This document shows, piece by piece, positions 46,701-56,403 of a stretch of 64,000 nt of DNA. Made by a program: the position numbers and the translations under genes. The stretch is taken from assembly GCA_963732595.1 (NCBI GenBank), contig CAVSZZ010000002.1:1426001-1490000 (forward strand), in the 5' to 3' direction. Origin of the DNA: JAFGXF01 sp963732595. Lineage in GTDB: Bacteria; Chloroflexota; Anaerolineae; Anaerolineales; Anaerolineaceae. Each line of letters begins with the position of its first letter. Position 1 is the first letter of the stretch. The notes beneath the pieces are model-generated. The model saw only the letters and a list, made by a program, of their open reading frames with translations. It searched no databases and was not told the DNA's origin.

Positions 46701-48342
46701 GGGAGTTGATCTGGTTAGGCAGGTCTACCAGAACGGGCGGTATGCTGACCGGGAATGTAGCAGTAAGGGCAGTGAGAGTTCCCGTTAGGGTTGTATTGGC
46801 CTGTACATAGGCCAGGGCGGCAACTTCATTTGCGTCGAGATGGACAGCCAGACCGGTGGCTTCATCCAGGACGACCGGAGTGACGAAACTATCCTTGGAG
46901 ATGATCGATTCAACCGTTACGGTTGTGTCGACGTCGAAGGCATTGGTGCCGGGACCGTTGAGGGTGACGTAGTAGGTTTCGGTCCTGTTCTGGTAACTGG
47001 CATCGAAGAAGGCTGCCGATGCATCGGGATCGAATAGTTCGGTGACCCAGAACGGGTTGCCTGGGATGGGCGCATCGGTCACATAAGCGAACGGCGCTCC
47101 GCCGTTAACTGAGAGCATGATACTGACCGTGGTCCCAGCAGGCAGGTCATCCGCCAGGGTCATGCGCGAGTTGATCTTGTATCCTTCCGAGATCAGGATG
47201 ACCGGAATAGGGCTGGTTGGGAAGATGGCGGTCAGCTCGGCCAGCGTCCCTGTTAGTGTGGTTTCGGATTGCACCAAAGCTAGGGCATCCAGCTCTTCCT
47301 GGCTGATAGTTGTAAACGACCAGGAATGATCGCCTGCCATATCGTCCGGCGGGTCGTTCTCATCGATGTCGCTGACGCTGGCGGCCAGAACGGTCACCGT
47401 GCACGTCTCACTACCGCTGAAGTCGGCAACGGGATCGAGTGTGTAGGTGAGGTTGTCGAGTGTCGAACCCGTGAACGTATGGCTGCCACTGCTTGAACAG
47501 GATATGGTGAAAGCCCCATCCGGGGCGTTGACTGCCTCGCTGAAGGTGATGTCGATATTAGCATCCAGCAAGATATCTGAAGCTGTATTCGTGGGGACGG
47601 TGACGGACACCGTGGGCGCAGCGTCATAAACGCTCCCAGTGATGGAAATATCATCGATACCGACCCATTCATCACTACCAACAGCATTCGATGTGATTAC
47701 CCGGATTTGTACCAGGCTTTGATTATCAGCATTCGAAGGAAGAGTCACTGACACTGGTGTGACCAGGGTTGCCAGGCTGGACCAGTAGTGGCATCAGGGA
47801 TGAATGCCCCGGCAACGTTTGTCCAGGATCCACTGCTTCCAATGCGATAATGAAGCGCAACCGGCTGGATAGCATTATCGACAGCCCCATCGATATCGCG
47901 CACAGTGTACGACACCTGTATGTTCATTTTTTCCAAGGTGTCCAGATTAATCAGGATGTTAGGAGCGTCGGCTGTGGCAGAGCCTTGGAGGGCAATAACG
48001 GCATCAGCGATCTCAGCTTCAATAACGCCCCCGGATGTTGAGCCGCTTGGATTGGTATTATTCGCGATTACATCCACTGTCATCGGTATATCATCCAAAA
48101 TCGTCTGGGGATCGACACCGGTAGGACTCGTTGTGGGTAGATAATCGCCGATATAACCAATTACTCCGGGAACATTGCTCCAATCATCATTGACGGTGAT
48201 CAGGCTAGTATTTACCCAATTTTGCGTGAATGGCAGCGTTTGCGCTGTACTGTTCGCAAACACCGGTTGACTGGCTGTAAAAACCAGACTCAGCGCCATG
48301 CTGATGGCTAAACACATTGAGAACTCGAAATTTTGCAGTCAT
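40701..48342 (-). CDS. Giant secreted multidomain protein: Ig-like, OB-fold, PHP metallohydrolase and DUF4350-like domains; several apparent indels
   Basis: About 2,545 aa when joined. ATG 48342 with AGGAGG upstream; signal peptide 'MTAKFRVLNV' then 'LAISMALSLVFTASQPVFA'. Order: unknown beta domain (30-230); SbsA-type Ig ('PTVSVTVPTN') about 235-335; two 155-aa tandem repeats (about 345-655); a propeller-like region (about 655-985); two Ig; an OB-type domain ('GTIEGHVTATPGVF', 'SIQDDTGGIYIYP'); two more Ig; a CehA-type PHP domain near 1600-1815 with 'GDLHNHTSISDGSG', 'ISDHSYAIDD', 'FNHPGW' and 'NNADTH'; a DUF4350-like domain ('LILIDAGHGN'... 'LLIITAPETAYSADEL'); a last OB domain ('VVWVEGEITAAYGEF'). 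Ends 'HGHKVLLPMVYRP'. Indels near 48325, 47775, 43545, 43175, 42190, 41955, 41905 and 41345 all restore good sequence. PHP domains hydrolyse phosphoesters; substrate unknown. Confidence 0.75.
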
Positions 48343-48984
48343 GCGAACCTTCCTCCTGATGTAAGAATTAGATGGTTTAACATACTTTTCTGCTTACCTG
48401 ACTCTGGAATCTGTACTCCCTGAAAACATCATTTGTTGACGTAAATTAATAAATGCCGTTACGCCCATTCAATGGGAGTAACGGCATAGATCTTCAGAAA
48501 TTCCTGCCGGTTGGTTCATGCAGGGAAACGATTACCGATTGAACTTGAAATATGTCGAGATTGCACACGACCTCCTAGTAAGAGTTTTGTGAGCAAATTT
48601 TACGTGAGGGTTTAGTGTATACGAGAACTGCTTAAGAGACAAGGGTTTAGAAAGGGCTAATTTCCTCGACTAGTCGTGTAGACATTTTATTAGGCTAATT
48701 CCTTTTATGGAGCATCTTGGATCACTTAATTTTACGACCGATTGGCGCGTGGGAATTGATAAAAAAAATCTTTATTAGCTCCAGTGAAACGATAGCATTT
48801 TCAGAGACGACAGCCAGTCTTGGGTAAGCGACAATCTATCCTTAAAATGACTATTCCCAGAATACGGAAAAATCCTTATAATGAATATTCCGAAACACCA
48901 TTATGGGCTGCTCCAAAACACAGGAAAGCAGTATATTACACGAAAATATCCTGGTTTATTAATTATCAATAAAGGAAGGTAAGT
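48343..48984. promoter_or_regulatory. Divergent 640-bp AT-rich regulatory region between the two large surface genes, with hairpins
   Basis: No gene. On the minus strand, which leads into the giant gene, a strong hairpin (48451-48487; arms ATGCCGTTAC / GTAACGGCAT) is followed by TTTATT, so it can act as a terminator about 110 nt before the ATG. A second hairpin with arms TTCC(C)TGC / GCAGGAA lies about 48505-48531. Together they resemble an attenuator or riboswitch expression platform; no known class fits. For the plus strand a TATAAT at 48877-48882 and SD AAAGGAAGG precede the nuclease gene. Confidence 0.5.
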
Positions 48985-51900
48985 ATGCTTTCAAGGTTTA
49001 GACTATTTAATGTTTTCATGGCTATCACGATCGCCATGGGGGTGGTCTTCACCGCTACGCCGACAACAAACGTTAAAGCTGTTTCAACGACGATTGTGAT
49101 CAGTCAATTTCAATCAGCTGGAGAAACGACACAGGATGAGTTTATAGAACTCCACAATATTGGTAATGATGCCATTGACATCAATGGATATAAACTGGCT
49201 TATCGATCGAGCACTGGGATTGTTGATATTAATCTGGTAACCTGGGATGAAAGTACGGTGATACCGGCGGGGGGCTACTACCTGATTGGTGCAACCCCTG
49301 GATACAATGGGGCAGTCATCCCGGATGCGACTTATGGTGATGGTGGATCGGGAAGACTGGCCAATGCAGGTGCTGGAATTGGATTGAGAGACATAACAGA
49401 TGTCATCGTGGACTCGGTTGGATATGGCTCTGCGGACAATGTTTTTGTTGAAACAGCGGCAACTCCCTTACCCTCAGCCAATGAAAGTAAATCAAAGTTA
49501 AACAATGGCTGTACCGATACCGATAATAACTTGAATGATTATGCGGTGACCGACCCCTCAGCACCGCGAAATTCAAGCTCACCGGCTTTGATCTGTGCAC
49601 CACCTGACGTCCCACCGACAATAACCGGTACGACCCCGCTGGATGAGGCGACCGACGTCCCGACGTCATCCAATCTCACGGTTATCTTCAGCGAAGCGGT
49701 CACCATCACCCCGGCCAGCTTCTTCGATATCATCTGTGACGCAGTTGAGCAACCTGGGACGGTCAGTGGCAGCGGCACGACCTACACCATTGATCCCACG
49801 GCGGACTTGCCGGCTCTGGCTGCCAGTTGTGTGGTTACCATCTATGCAGCAGCCGTGACCGATCAGGATGAAACACCAGATCACATGGAGGCTGATTATT
49901 CGTGGAATTTTGCCGTGGCGGATGATGAAGCCCCATCGGTCCTGAGCACAATCCCGGTCAATGCAGCGTATGACATCACAGTGAATTCCAATATCACCGT
50001 CAATTTCAGCGAACCGGTGAATGTGGACCCAACTGACTGGTATAGCATCTATTGTGAAACAAGCGGTGTCCATACTGCCACAACTACCGGAGGTCCTTCA
50101 GCTTTTATTCTGGATCCGGTCGTCAATTTCGGGAACAATGAAGATTGCGATGTGACGATTTGGGCCTCATATGTAACCGACCTGGATACAAATGATGGAC
50201 CTGACACAATGGAAAGTAATCACTACTTTTACTTCACGACCATCCCTGCAGATATTCCCCCAACCGTCTTGAGCGTTTTGCCAGTGGATAATACAGTTGA
50301 TGTCGGCGATTGAAAGCACACTTACTGTTACCTTCAGTGAACCCGTAACCGTTGCTTCCGATTTCGCAGCGATTAGTTGCACGATAAGCGGTGGACATGC
50401 CTACAATATCAACGAAACGGGCGATCCGATCATTATCCTGACTCCCACCGCTCCGTTCAATGTGGGAGAGGTTTGCACAGTTACGATTGATAATGTAAAA
50501 GTGGCAGATGAGGACTTCTTGCCTGACAATCTGGTGAACGATTACACCTGGGATTTCACGACCATCTATGATCCTGCGCCAACTGTGGATTCGGTATCAC
50601 CGATTAATGGTGCCACCAAGGTCCCTGTTGATGCGAATTTGGTCGTCGACTTTAGTGAGCAAGTGGTCGTCATTGGCGACTGGTATACGATCAGCTGCGT
50701 AACAAGCGGACTGCACAGTGCGACCGTCACAGGCAACCCTGATCTCTACACGATCAACCCGGATACCGATTTTTCATATGGCGAGCTGTGCACAATTACA
50801 TTGGAGAATACATTGGTCGAGGATGTGGACGCTTCCGATCCTTACGACAAAATGTCCTCAGACTACACCTGGAGTTTCACCACAACCAAATGCGGCGATG
50901 CCCATACACTCATATCTGCTGTCCAGGGCAGTGGTGCAACCAGCCCCATCGTTGGCTCAACCGGGGTTATCGTAGAAGGTTTGGTAACAGCCGATTTTCA
51001 AGGCACGAATCCCGGCCTGAGCGGTTTTTATATCCAGTCTCTGAATGGCCAGGATGATAGCAACCCACTGACTTCGGAAGGCCTGCTGATTTACAGCAAT
51101 TCGATCACTGCCAGTGTGGGGGATATTCTGCGCCTGACGGGTACGGTTGAGGAATACCGGGGACAGACTAGGTTGGACGGCACGGTGGTATTGAATGAAA
51201 CTTGCAGTTCGGGCAACCCCTTGCCATTACCGGTTTCACTGGATTTGCCGGATGATGCTGACCTAACCTTCACCCTGGAACCTTATGAGGGTATGTTGGT
51301 CACCTTCCCGGAAACCTTAACGCTTCAGCAGAATTATTTCCAGGGGCAGTATGGCCAGATCACTCTCGGTGCTGGTGGACGCATTGCCCAGATGAATAAC
51401 GAAACCAAAGCGGGGGGGAGTCTCTTCGATTACACACGCATGATCATCCTGGATGATGCCAGCAGTCGAACAAATCCTAATCCAATCCCATATTATGAAA
51501 CCGATGGAATCCTGCGTGCTGGTGATACGGTGGCCGGGCTGACTGGCATCATTGATCAAGGTCCGATTAACACCGCGACTACCGGAACGATCGAATTTCC
51601 GAGTTTCTATTACAGATTGAATCCGATCAGTCCGCCTTCTTTTACCGAGTTAAACGGCAGACCAGCACTACCCTCTGATGTGGGTGGCACTCTTAAAGTG
51701 GTTGGATTCAATACCTTGAACTACTTTACGACGCTTGATACAGCACCTTTTGATTCAACGTTCCCGTACGGTGGAGACAACCAACCTCGTGGTGCCGATC
51801 GTGCCACAGAACTGACACGTCAGGAGGCTAAACTAGTGGCGGCCATGGCAGCCATGAACGCAGATGTATTCGGACTATTGGAGATTGAATCCTGGGATGC

Positions 51901-53660
51901 TGCAGCCGCTCCCAAGGCACTGGTCGATGCATTAAACGCTTATCTGGCAGGTTCGGCGACCTATGCAGTCGTACCGGATCCGGTACTGGGTCATTTCGAC
52001 ATTGCAACAGACAGTGACAGTGATTATATTCAGGTTGGTCTGATCTATAAGACGAACACTGTCAGTCTGGCGGGCAACTCTTTGAGTGTGGATGACATCA
52101 TCTTTGACCGCTCACCCTTTGCCCAGGTTTTCGTGGAGAATGCCACGGGCGAGCGCTTCGTGGTGGTAGCCAACCACTTCAAGTCAAAGGGTTCCTGCCC
52201 GAGCAGCGGAGTGGACGCTGACCAGGGTGATGGCCAGGGCTGCTGGAACGCGCGGCGAGTGCTCCAGGCTGAAGCGCTCCTTGATTTCATCGATGGCACG
52301 CTTGTTCCATTAGATCCGGATGTGATGGTCATCGGCGACCTGAATGCCTATGGCGATGAGGATCCTATCCAGACATTGGTCGATGGCGGATTGATCAACC
52401 AGATCGCTGCCCATGTACCGGTCGAGGATCGCTACTCCTTTGTCTTTGACGGAGCAGCTGGCTATCTCGATCATTTCCTGTCAACAACAACGATGGATGC
52501 GCAAGTTACGGATGTGGATTTCTTCCATATCAATGCGGACGAGCCGTCGGTAATCGATTACAACAACGACTCTTGGAAAACGGTCGATCTATATCAATCG
52601 CATATGTACCGCTCGAGCGATCATGATCCGGTACTGGTGGGGCTTGACCTGTTATCTCCGTTCGAGCTGACGGCAATCGAACTGCTTGGTTCGCGCAACG
52701 GGACGGATTACGATATCGTCTATGGGAGTCTAGATGATGGGTACATCCTTCCGATTGATCCTGCGCTGGAATTCCAATACCTGGATGCCGGCGCATACAC
52801 GGTCACCCGGGAGCTGGCGGATGGCTCTTACGGCTTCTACTTAGACGAAACGTCTGTCCCAGTCGGTTTCTTACGAGTACTGGGATGCCAAGGGTGTTAA
52901 TGCAGGTGCCACCGGTGACTGGAAAGAGGTCATGTGGGACATTATCAACGGCGATCAACCCATGTTCTATCTCAACGTGGTCGGTACCGAACTAACACTG
53001 CTCGATGGTCTGACTGGCGTTGCCCCACTGCGAGTTTCGGGTGATTACCCACTCGGTACTTACCTGTTTAGCGGTACGATAATGGATCAGTGGGGTGGAT
53101 CCGATATGGTGGATGTGACCATTACTTTCGAAGCCATCCCGGATATCACCGCACTTGATTTGCTGGGTTCGCGCAATCTTATCGATTGGGAAGTGACGGC
53201 TGGCTCGATCAATACCGGTTATACCTATGAGATCACACCCAACAGTGAATTCCAATACCTGGATGCCGGTGATTATACGGTCACCAAAACCCTGGCAGAT
53301 GGTTACTACGGATTCTACCTCGACGAAACCTCCGTCCCGGCTGGTTTCTACGATTACTGGGCAACCAAAGGTGTTGTGTCAGGGGCACCTGGCTGGATGG
53401 GTGTCATGTGGGAGATCATCAACGGCAACCAGCCCATGTTTTTCCTCAAGGTTGTCGGGACGGATTATCAACTCATCGACGGGTTAACCTATCTCACCTC
53501 TGCCACCGATGCTCCGTTGCGGGTTTCGGGCGACTACCCGCCTGGAACTTATACCTTTACGGGGTCGATCGAGGACCTCCATTACGGTCTGGGTGTGGAG
53601 GAAGTTTCCATCACTTTCGAGCGTTTCTACCTGAGTTTCTTGCCGGTCATACGCCGGTAG
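48985..53660 (+). CDS. ExeM/NucH-type extracellular nuclease with lamin-tail, Ig and OB domains; two apparent +1 shifts
   Basis: About 1,558 aa. Signal peptide 'MLSRFRLFNVFMAITIAMG'-type, cut near residue 33. Lamin-tail domain 35-180 ('DEFIELHNIGNDAIDINGYKL'), four SbsA-type Ig domains (about 205-633), an OB-type domain (about 637-888), then an endonuclease/exonuclease/phosphatase domain (about 902-1218): 'VVGFNTLNYF', 'DVFGLLEIESW', 'VVANHFKSKG', 'MVIGDLNAYGDEDP', 'MYRSSDHDPVLVGL'. All catalytic motifs are present. Two 160-aa C-terminal repeats of unknown type follow, then the tail 'YLSFLPVIRR'. Frames join near 50312 and 52874, each by one extra base. Probably degrades extracellular DNA for nucleosides, which suits the salvage and purine genes upstream. 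Confidence 0.85.
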
Positions 53661-53682
53661 CACCACGCTCACCCAATCTGCA

Positions 53683-53720
53683 AATACCAGGAACGAATAG
53701 GTTCCTGGTATTTATTCTTC
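53683..53720 (+). terminator. Terminator after the extracellular nuclease gene
   Basis: 13-bp perfect stem (53683-53695 with 53702-53714; arms AAATACCAGGAAC / GTTCCTGGTATTT), then ATTCTT. Confidence 0.9.
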
Positions 53721-53842
53721 CCTTTGCCTCGAAGAGAACGTATAGATCATACAGGTTAAGATTCGAATATAGTTCTTAAAATAGATTTATGAACCATTGT
53801 ATTACCCGTGAGGCGTCGTATAATTTTTATCACAGGTGGATT

Positions 53843-54262
53843 GTGGTTAAGAAAATCACTCTATGCATTATATGTTTTTTGTTATTAATGGGTTGCTCCC
53901 CTACGGCACAACCTGTTTTACTGGAGCCACCTCAGGTTGTTATCACTCAGATAGATGGACTGAATTCCGGAGATGAGTCATTAGTCACCTCGAAATTAAT
54001 CCTGCAATCCGGAAACCTGGTCCTGACCGTCTTATCACCAACAGAGGGCCAGATTGTTAATACCTCCCCGGTTGAGGTGGTCATCGTTAGCAATGTTGAG
54101 ACGGTGTTTACGATCAATGGGGACCTTTTTTTGTTGACTGCAGGAAATGAAAGTGTTTTCCTGGTGAGCCTGGTGGCGGGTTTTAATTCCATAGAATTGG
54201 TGGCCAGCGATTACGAGGGCAACCAGGTGGAAACGGTTTTATCGGTTATCTTTGAACCATAG
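53843..54262 (+). CDS. Small Ig-like lipoprotein
   Basis: 139 aa from the GTG at 53843, which has AGGTGGA upstream; an ATG at 53789 would put a charged tail before the signal peptide. Signal 'KKITLCIICFLLLMGC' with lipobox L-M-G-C. The mature domain ('LVLTVLSPTEGQIVNTSPVEVVIVSNVETVFTING') has a beta-sandwich pattern like bacterial Ig or glucodextranase domains: 'SPTEG..V..SPV.V', 'FLVSLVAGFNSIELVASD'. Eleven bases precede the next gene, so both may be co-expressed. Confidence 0.75.
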   Translation: MVKKITLCIICFLLLMGCSPTAQPVLLEPPQVVITQIDGLNSGDESLVTSKLILQSGNLVLTVLSPTEGQIVNTSPVEVVIVSNVETVFTINGDLFLLTAGNESVFLVSLVAGFNSIELVASDYEGNQVETVLSVIFEP

Positions 54263-54272
54263 GAGAACGACA

Positions 54273-54995
54273 ATGAAGAAAACAACACTGATCCTTAGCC
54301 TGCTTCTGATAATCTGCCTTTTTGGGGCTGCGACTTCGCAGGTTTCCGGGAGCACGTTAAATGCGAACAGCGACACTGATTTTAATGATAATGCGCCAGG
54401 CGTGAAACCGACCAAGAAGGTCAATGATCATACCCCTGGACCGCCCGAAAAGGACAAAGGTAAACCGGTCAATATCAAGGGGATCATCGCCAGCGCTGAT
54501 GCAGGTAGTATCGTGATCACCCAGATGGACGGTTCATCGGTAACGGTTGGGATCACCGCGGAAACACGCATCAGCATCGCTTCCATGGGGAGAGACGGGG
54601 GTATTGCCAACCTGTTGCCGGGTTTGCAAGTGGGTGTCCAGGCCACCGAAAGGGACGGGATCCTGACGGCTCGCTCGATCCATGTTATTCCTGGCAAACC
54701 TGAAAAAATCCATAACGTCGGTGTGGTTACTGATTATCAAGAGGGTGTGAGCATCACCATTGCTGCAAAGGATGGAATGTCTTATACATTTCTGCTTTCC
54801 CCGGATATCAAGATCTTACCCGAAGAGCGTATCAGCTTATTGATCGTAGGCACCTATGTAACGATCATCTCACCCCGCAATGTCACCACCACTGATTTGA
54901 TCGCCACAGGTATTGTGATCCACCCCGCGGTTCCTGCTGGTCAGGAAACAAAGATCGCACCCCAGTTAACAATTCAATCAACAGTTCAACCTTAG
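54273..54995 (+). CDS. Secreted DUF5666-type protein
   Basis: 240 aa. Signal peptide 'MKKTTLILSLLLIICLFGAATS', then a disordered Pro/Lys/Asp linker to residue 68 ('HTPGPPEKDKGKPV'), then two similar beta-barrel-type modules: 'IKGIIASADAGSIVITQMDGSSVTVGITAET' (start 'IKGIIASADAGSIVI') and 'NVGVVTDYQEGVSITIAAKDG'. The pattern 'G.+......+.+.G..+.+...T.+' matches DUF5666 as I know it. Function unknown; probably binds at the cell surface. ATG follows AGGAGA. Confidence 0.75.
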   Translation: MKKTTLILSLLLIICLFGAATSQVSGSTLNANSDTDFNDNAPGVKPTKKVNDHTPGPPEKDKGKPVNIKGIIASADAGSIVITQMDGSSVTVGITAETRISIASMGRDGGIANLLPGLQVGVQATERDGILTARSIHVIPGKPEKIHNVGVVTDYQEGVSITIAAKDGMSYTFLLSPDIKILPEERISLLIVGTYVTIISPRNVTTTDLIATGIVIHPAVPAGQETKIAPQLTIQSTVQP

Positions 54996-55068
54996 GTTTC
55001 ACTTTAAGTAAATTGAAATCCAGGCATTATAATAATGGCTGGCTATTTTACATACAGTTGGAGTTACC

Positions 55069-55521
55069 ATGACTACAAAAAAAGAAGTCGATCAATTCCT
55101 CTCACTTAAAACATTGGCAGTGGTAGGCGTATCACGCAACAAACAAAAATTCGGTTCGATGGCCTATCTTGACCTCAAAACCAAGGGATATACGGTTTAC
55201 CCGGTCAATCCCAAATTAACCGAGTTCGATGGTATCAAGTGTTACCCCTCTCTTAAGGCATTACCGAAGGGTGTGGAGGGTGCTGTTCTGGTAGTTCATC
55301 CAGTGGATGCCGATCAGGTCGTGAAGGATGCAAAGTCAGCCGGGATCAAGCATATCTGGTTCCAACAGGGCGCTGAATCTAAAGCGGCCGTACAATACTG
55401 CAAGCAGAACGGTATGAGTGCCATCACGGGCGAATGCATCATGATGTTCATGCCCAATACCGCTTCTTTCCATAAAGTCCATCGCTTTCTACGCGGTGTA
55501 TTCGGCGGAAATCCGAAATAA
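55069..55521 (+). CDS. CoA-binding domain protein (YccU-like)
   Basis: 150-aa single CoA_binding_2 Rossmann domain. 'LKTLAVVGVSRNKQKFGSMA' (nucleotide loop), 'GYTVYPVNPKLTEFDGIKCYPSL', 'AVLVVHPVDADQVVKDA' and 'KHIWFQQGAESK' are family features. Close to E. coli YccU and to the N-terminal part of acyl-CoA synthetases (ADP-forming). Single gene between terminators. The bound ligand is probably CoA; physiological role unknown. Confidence 0.9.
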   Translation: MTTKKEVDQFLSLKTLAVVGVSRNKQKFGSMAYLDLKTKGYTVYPVNPKLTEFDGIKCYPSLKALPKGVEGAVLVVHPVDADQVVKDAKSAGIKHIWFQQGAESKAAVQYCKQNGMSAITGECIMMFMPNTASFHKVHRFLRGVFGGNPK

Positions 55522-55536
55522 ATGGCCGGTACCAAC

Positions 55537-55570
55537 AGGCTTTCCGGTGTTCTGCCGGAAAGCTTGTTTT
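55537..55570 (+). terminator. Terminator after the CoA-binding protein gene
   Basis: Stem CTTTCCGG / CCGGAAAG (55540-55547 with 55555-55562) followed by TTGTTTT. It lies 18 nt before the next ATG, so it could also attenuate the SDR gene. Confidence 0.75.
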
Positions 55571-55587
55571 ATATCCAGGAGCAGTCG

Positions 55588-56403
55588 ATGAAGGATTCAA
55601 GACCTCTGGCTTTGATCACCGGAACCTCCTCCGGGTTGGGAACGGCATTCGCAGGCCAGCTGGCTTTGCAGGGTTATGACCTGATCCTGGTTGCCCGCCG
55701 CCGGGAAGCCCTGGCTTCACTGGCTGCTGTGTTGTCCGGGGAAAACCAGATTAAGGTTGAAATTCTTACAGCCGATCTATCAACAGAAACCGGGATTCAC
55801 CTGTTGGAAGAGCACATTCGCGCACTCGAACACCTTGATCTGCTGATCAACAATGCGGGTTTTGGACTGACCGGGGAGTTTGCCGGGCAACCACTGAAAA
55901 AAACTACCGAAATGCTCCAGGTGCATTGCGCGGCACCTGTCCGGCTGACCTACGCTGCTCTCCCGGGTATGATTGCTGCCCGGAAAGGGGCGATCATCAA
56001 TGTGGCTTCGATATCCGCCTTTGCACCAATGGTTGGGAATGTCATGTATTCTGCGACCAAATCTTTCCTGGCCGCCTTCTCCCGCGCGTTGCAGATGGAG
56101 ACCCGGCAGCATGGCATCCACATCCAGGCACTTTGCCCGGGATTCTTCCACTCAGAGTTCCATGATGTGGCCCGCGTGGACAAGATGCGCATACCCCAGT
56201 TCATGTTCATGCAAGCGGAGGAGGTTGCGAAATCTTCACTTTCCGCCATGGGTCGACAGGGGGTGGTATATGTTCCGGGATTTTTGTACCGTCTGGTGGT
56301 CTTCTTCGCCAGGTTGCCCGGTGTGGGGGATTGGGCGACCGGGTATGTAGCCCGTCAGGTTGCCCGCCATCGCGAGCGTTTCCTCAAGGGAGAGGGATCG
56401 TGA
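55588..56403 (+). CDS. Short-chain dehydrogenase/reductase
   Basis: 271-aa classical SDR. Cofactor loop 'ITGTSSGLGTAFA' (T-G-x3-G-x-G), 'LLINNAGFGLTGEF', catalytic Ser in 'INVASISAFAPM' and Y-x3-K in 'VMYSATKSFLAAFSRAL' (Tyr about 155), 'QALCPGFFHSEFH'. Arg-rich second strand ('LVARRREA') favours NADP(H). C-terminal hydrophobic-basic segment ('YRLVVFFARLPGVGDW') suggests membrane association. ATG 55588 with CAGGAG. Substrate unknown. The last 20 nt overlap the convergent gene. Confidence 0.88.
   Translation: MKDSRPLALITGTSSGLGTAFAGQLALQGYDLILVARRREALASLAAVLSGENQIKVEILTADLSTETGIHLLEEHIRALEHLDLLINNAGFGLTGEFAGQPLKKTTEMLQVHCAAPVRLTYAALPGMIAARKGAIINVASISAFAPMVGNVMYSATKSFLAAFSRALQMETRQHGIHIQALCPGFFHSEFHDVARVDKMRIPQFMFMQAEEVAKSSLSAMGRQGVVYVPGFLYRLVVFFARLPGVGDWATGYVARQVARHRERFLKGEGS

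Noticed and set aside
48343..48984. c-di-GMP riboswitch upstream of the surface genes
   Set aside because: Hairpins are present, but the conserved GEMM sequence blocks are not.
53789..53842. Start of the small Ig lipoprotein at ATG 53789
   Set aside because: It would place 18 polar residues before the signal peptide and has no SD; GTG 53843 has AGGTGGA upstream.
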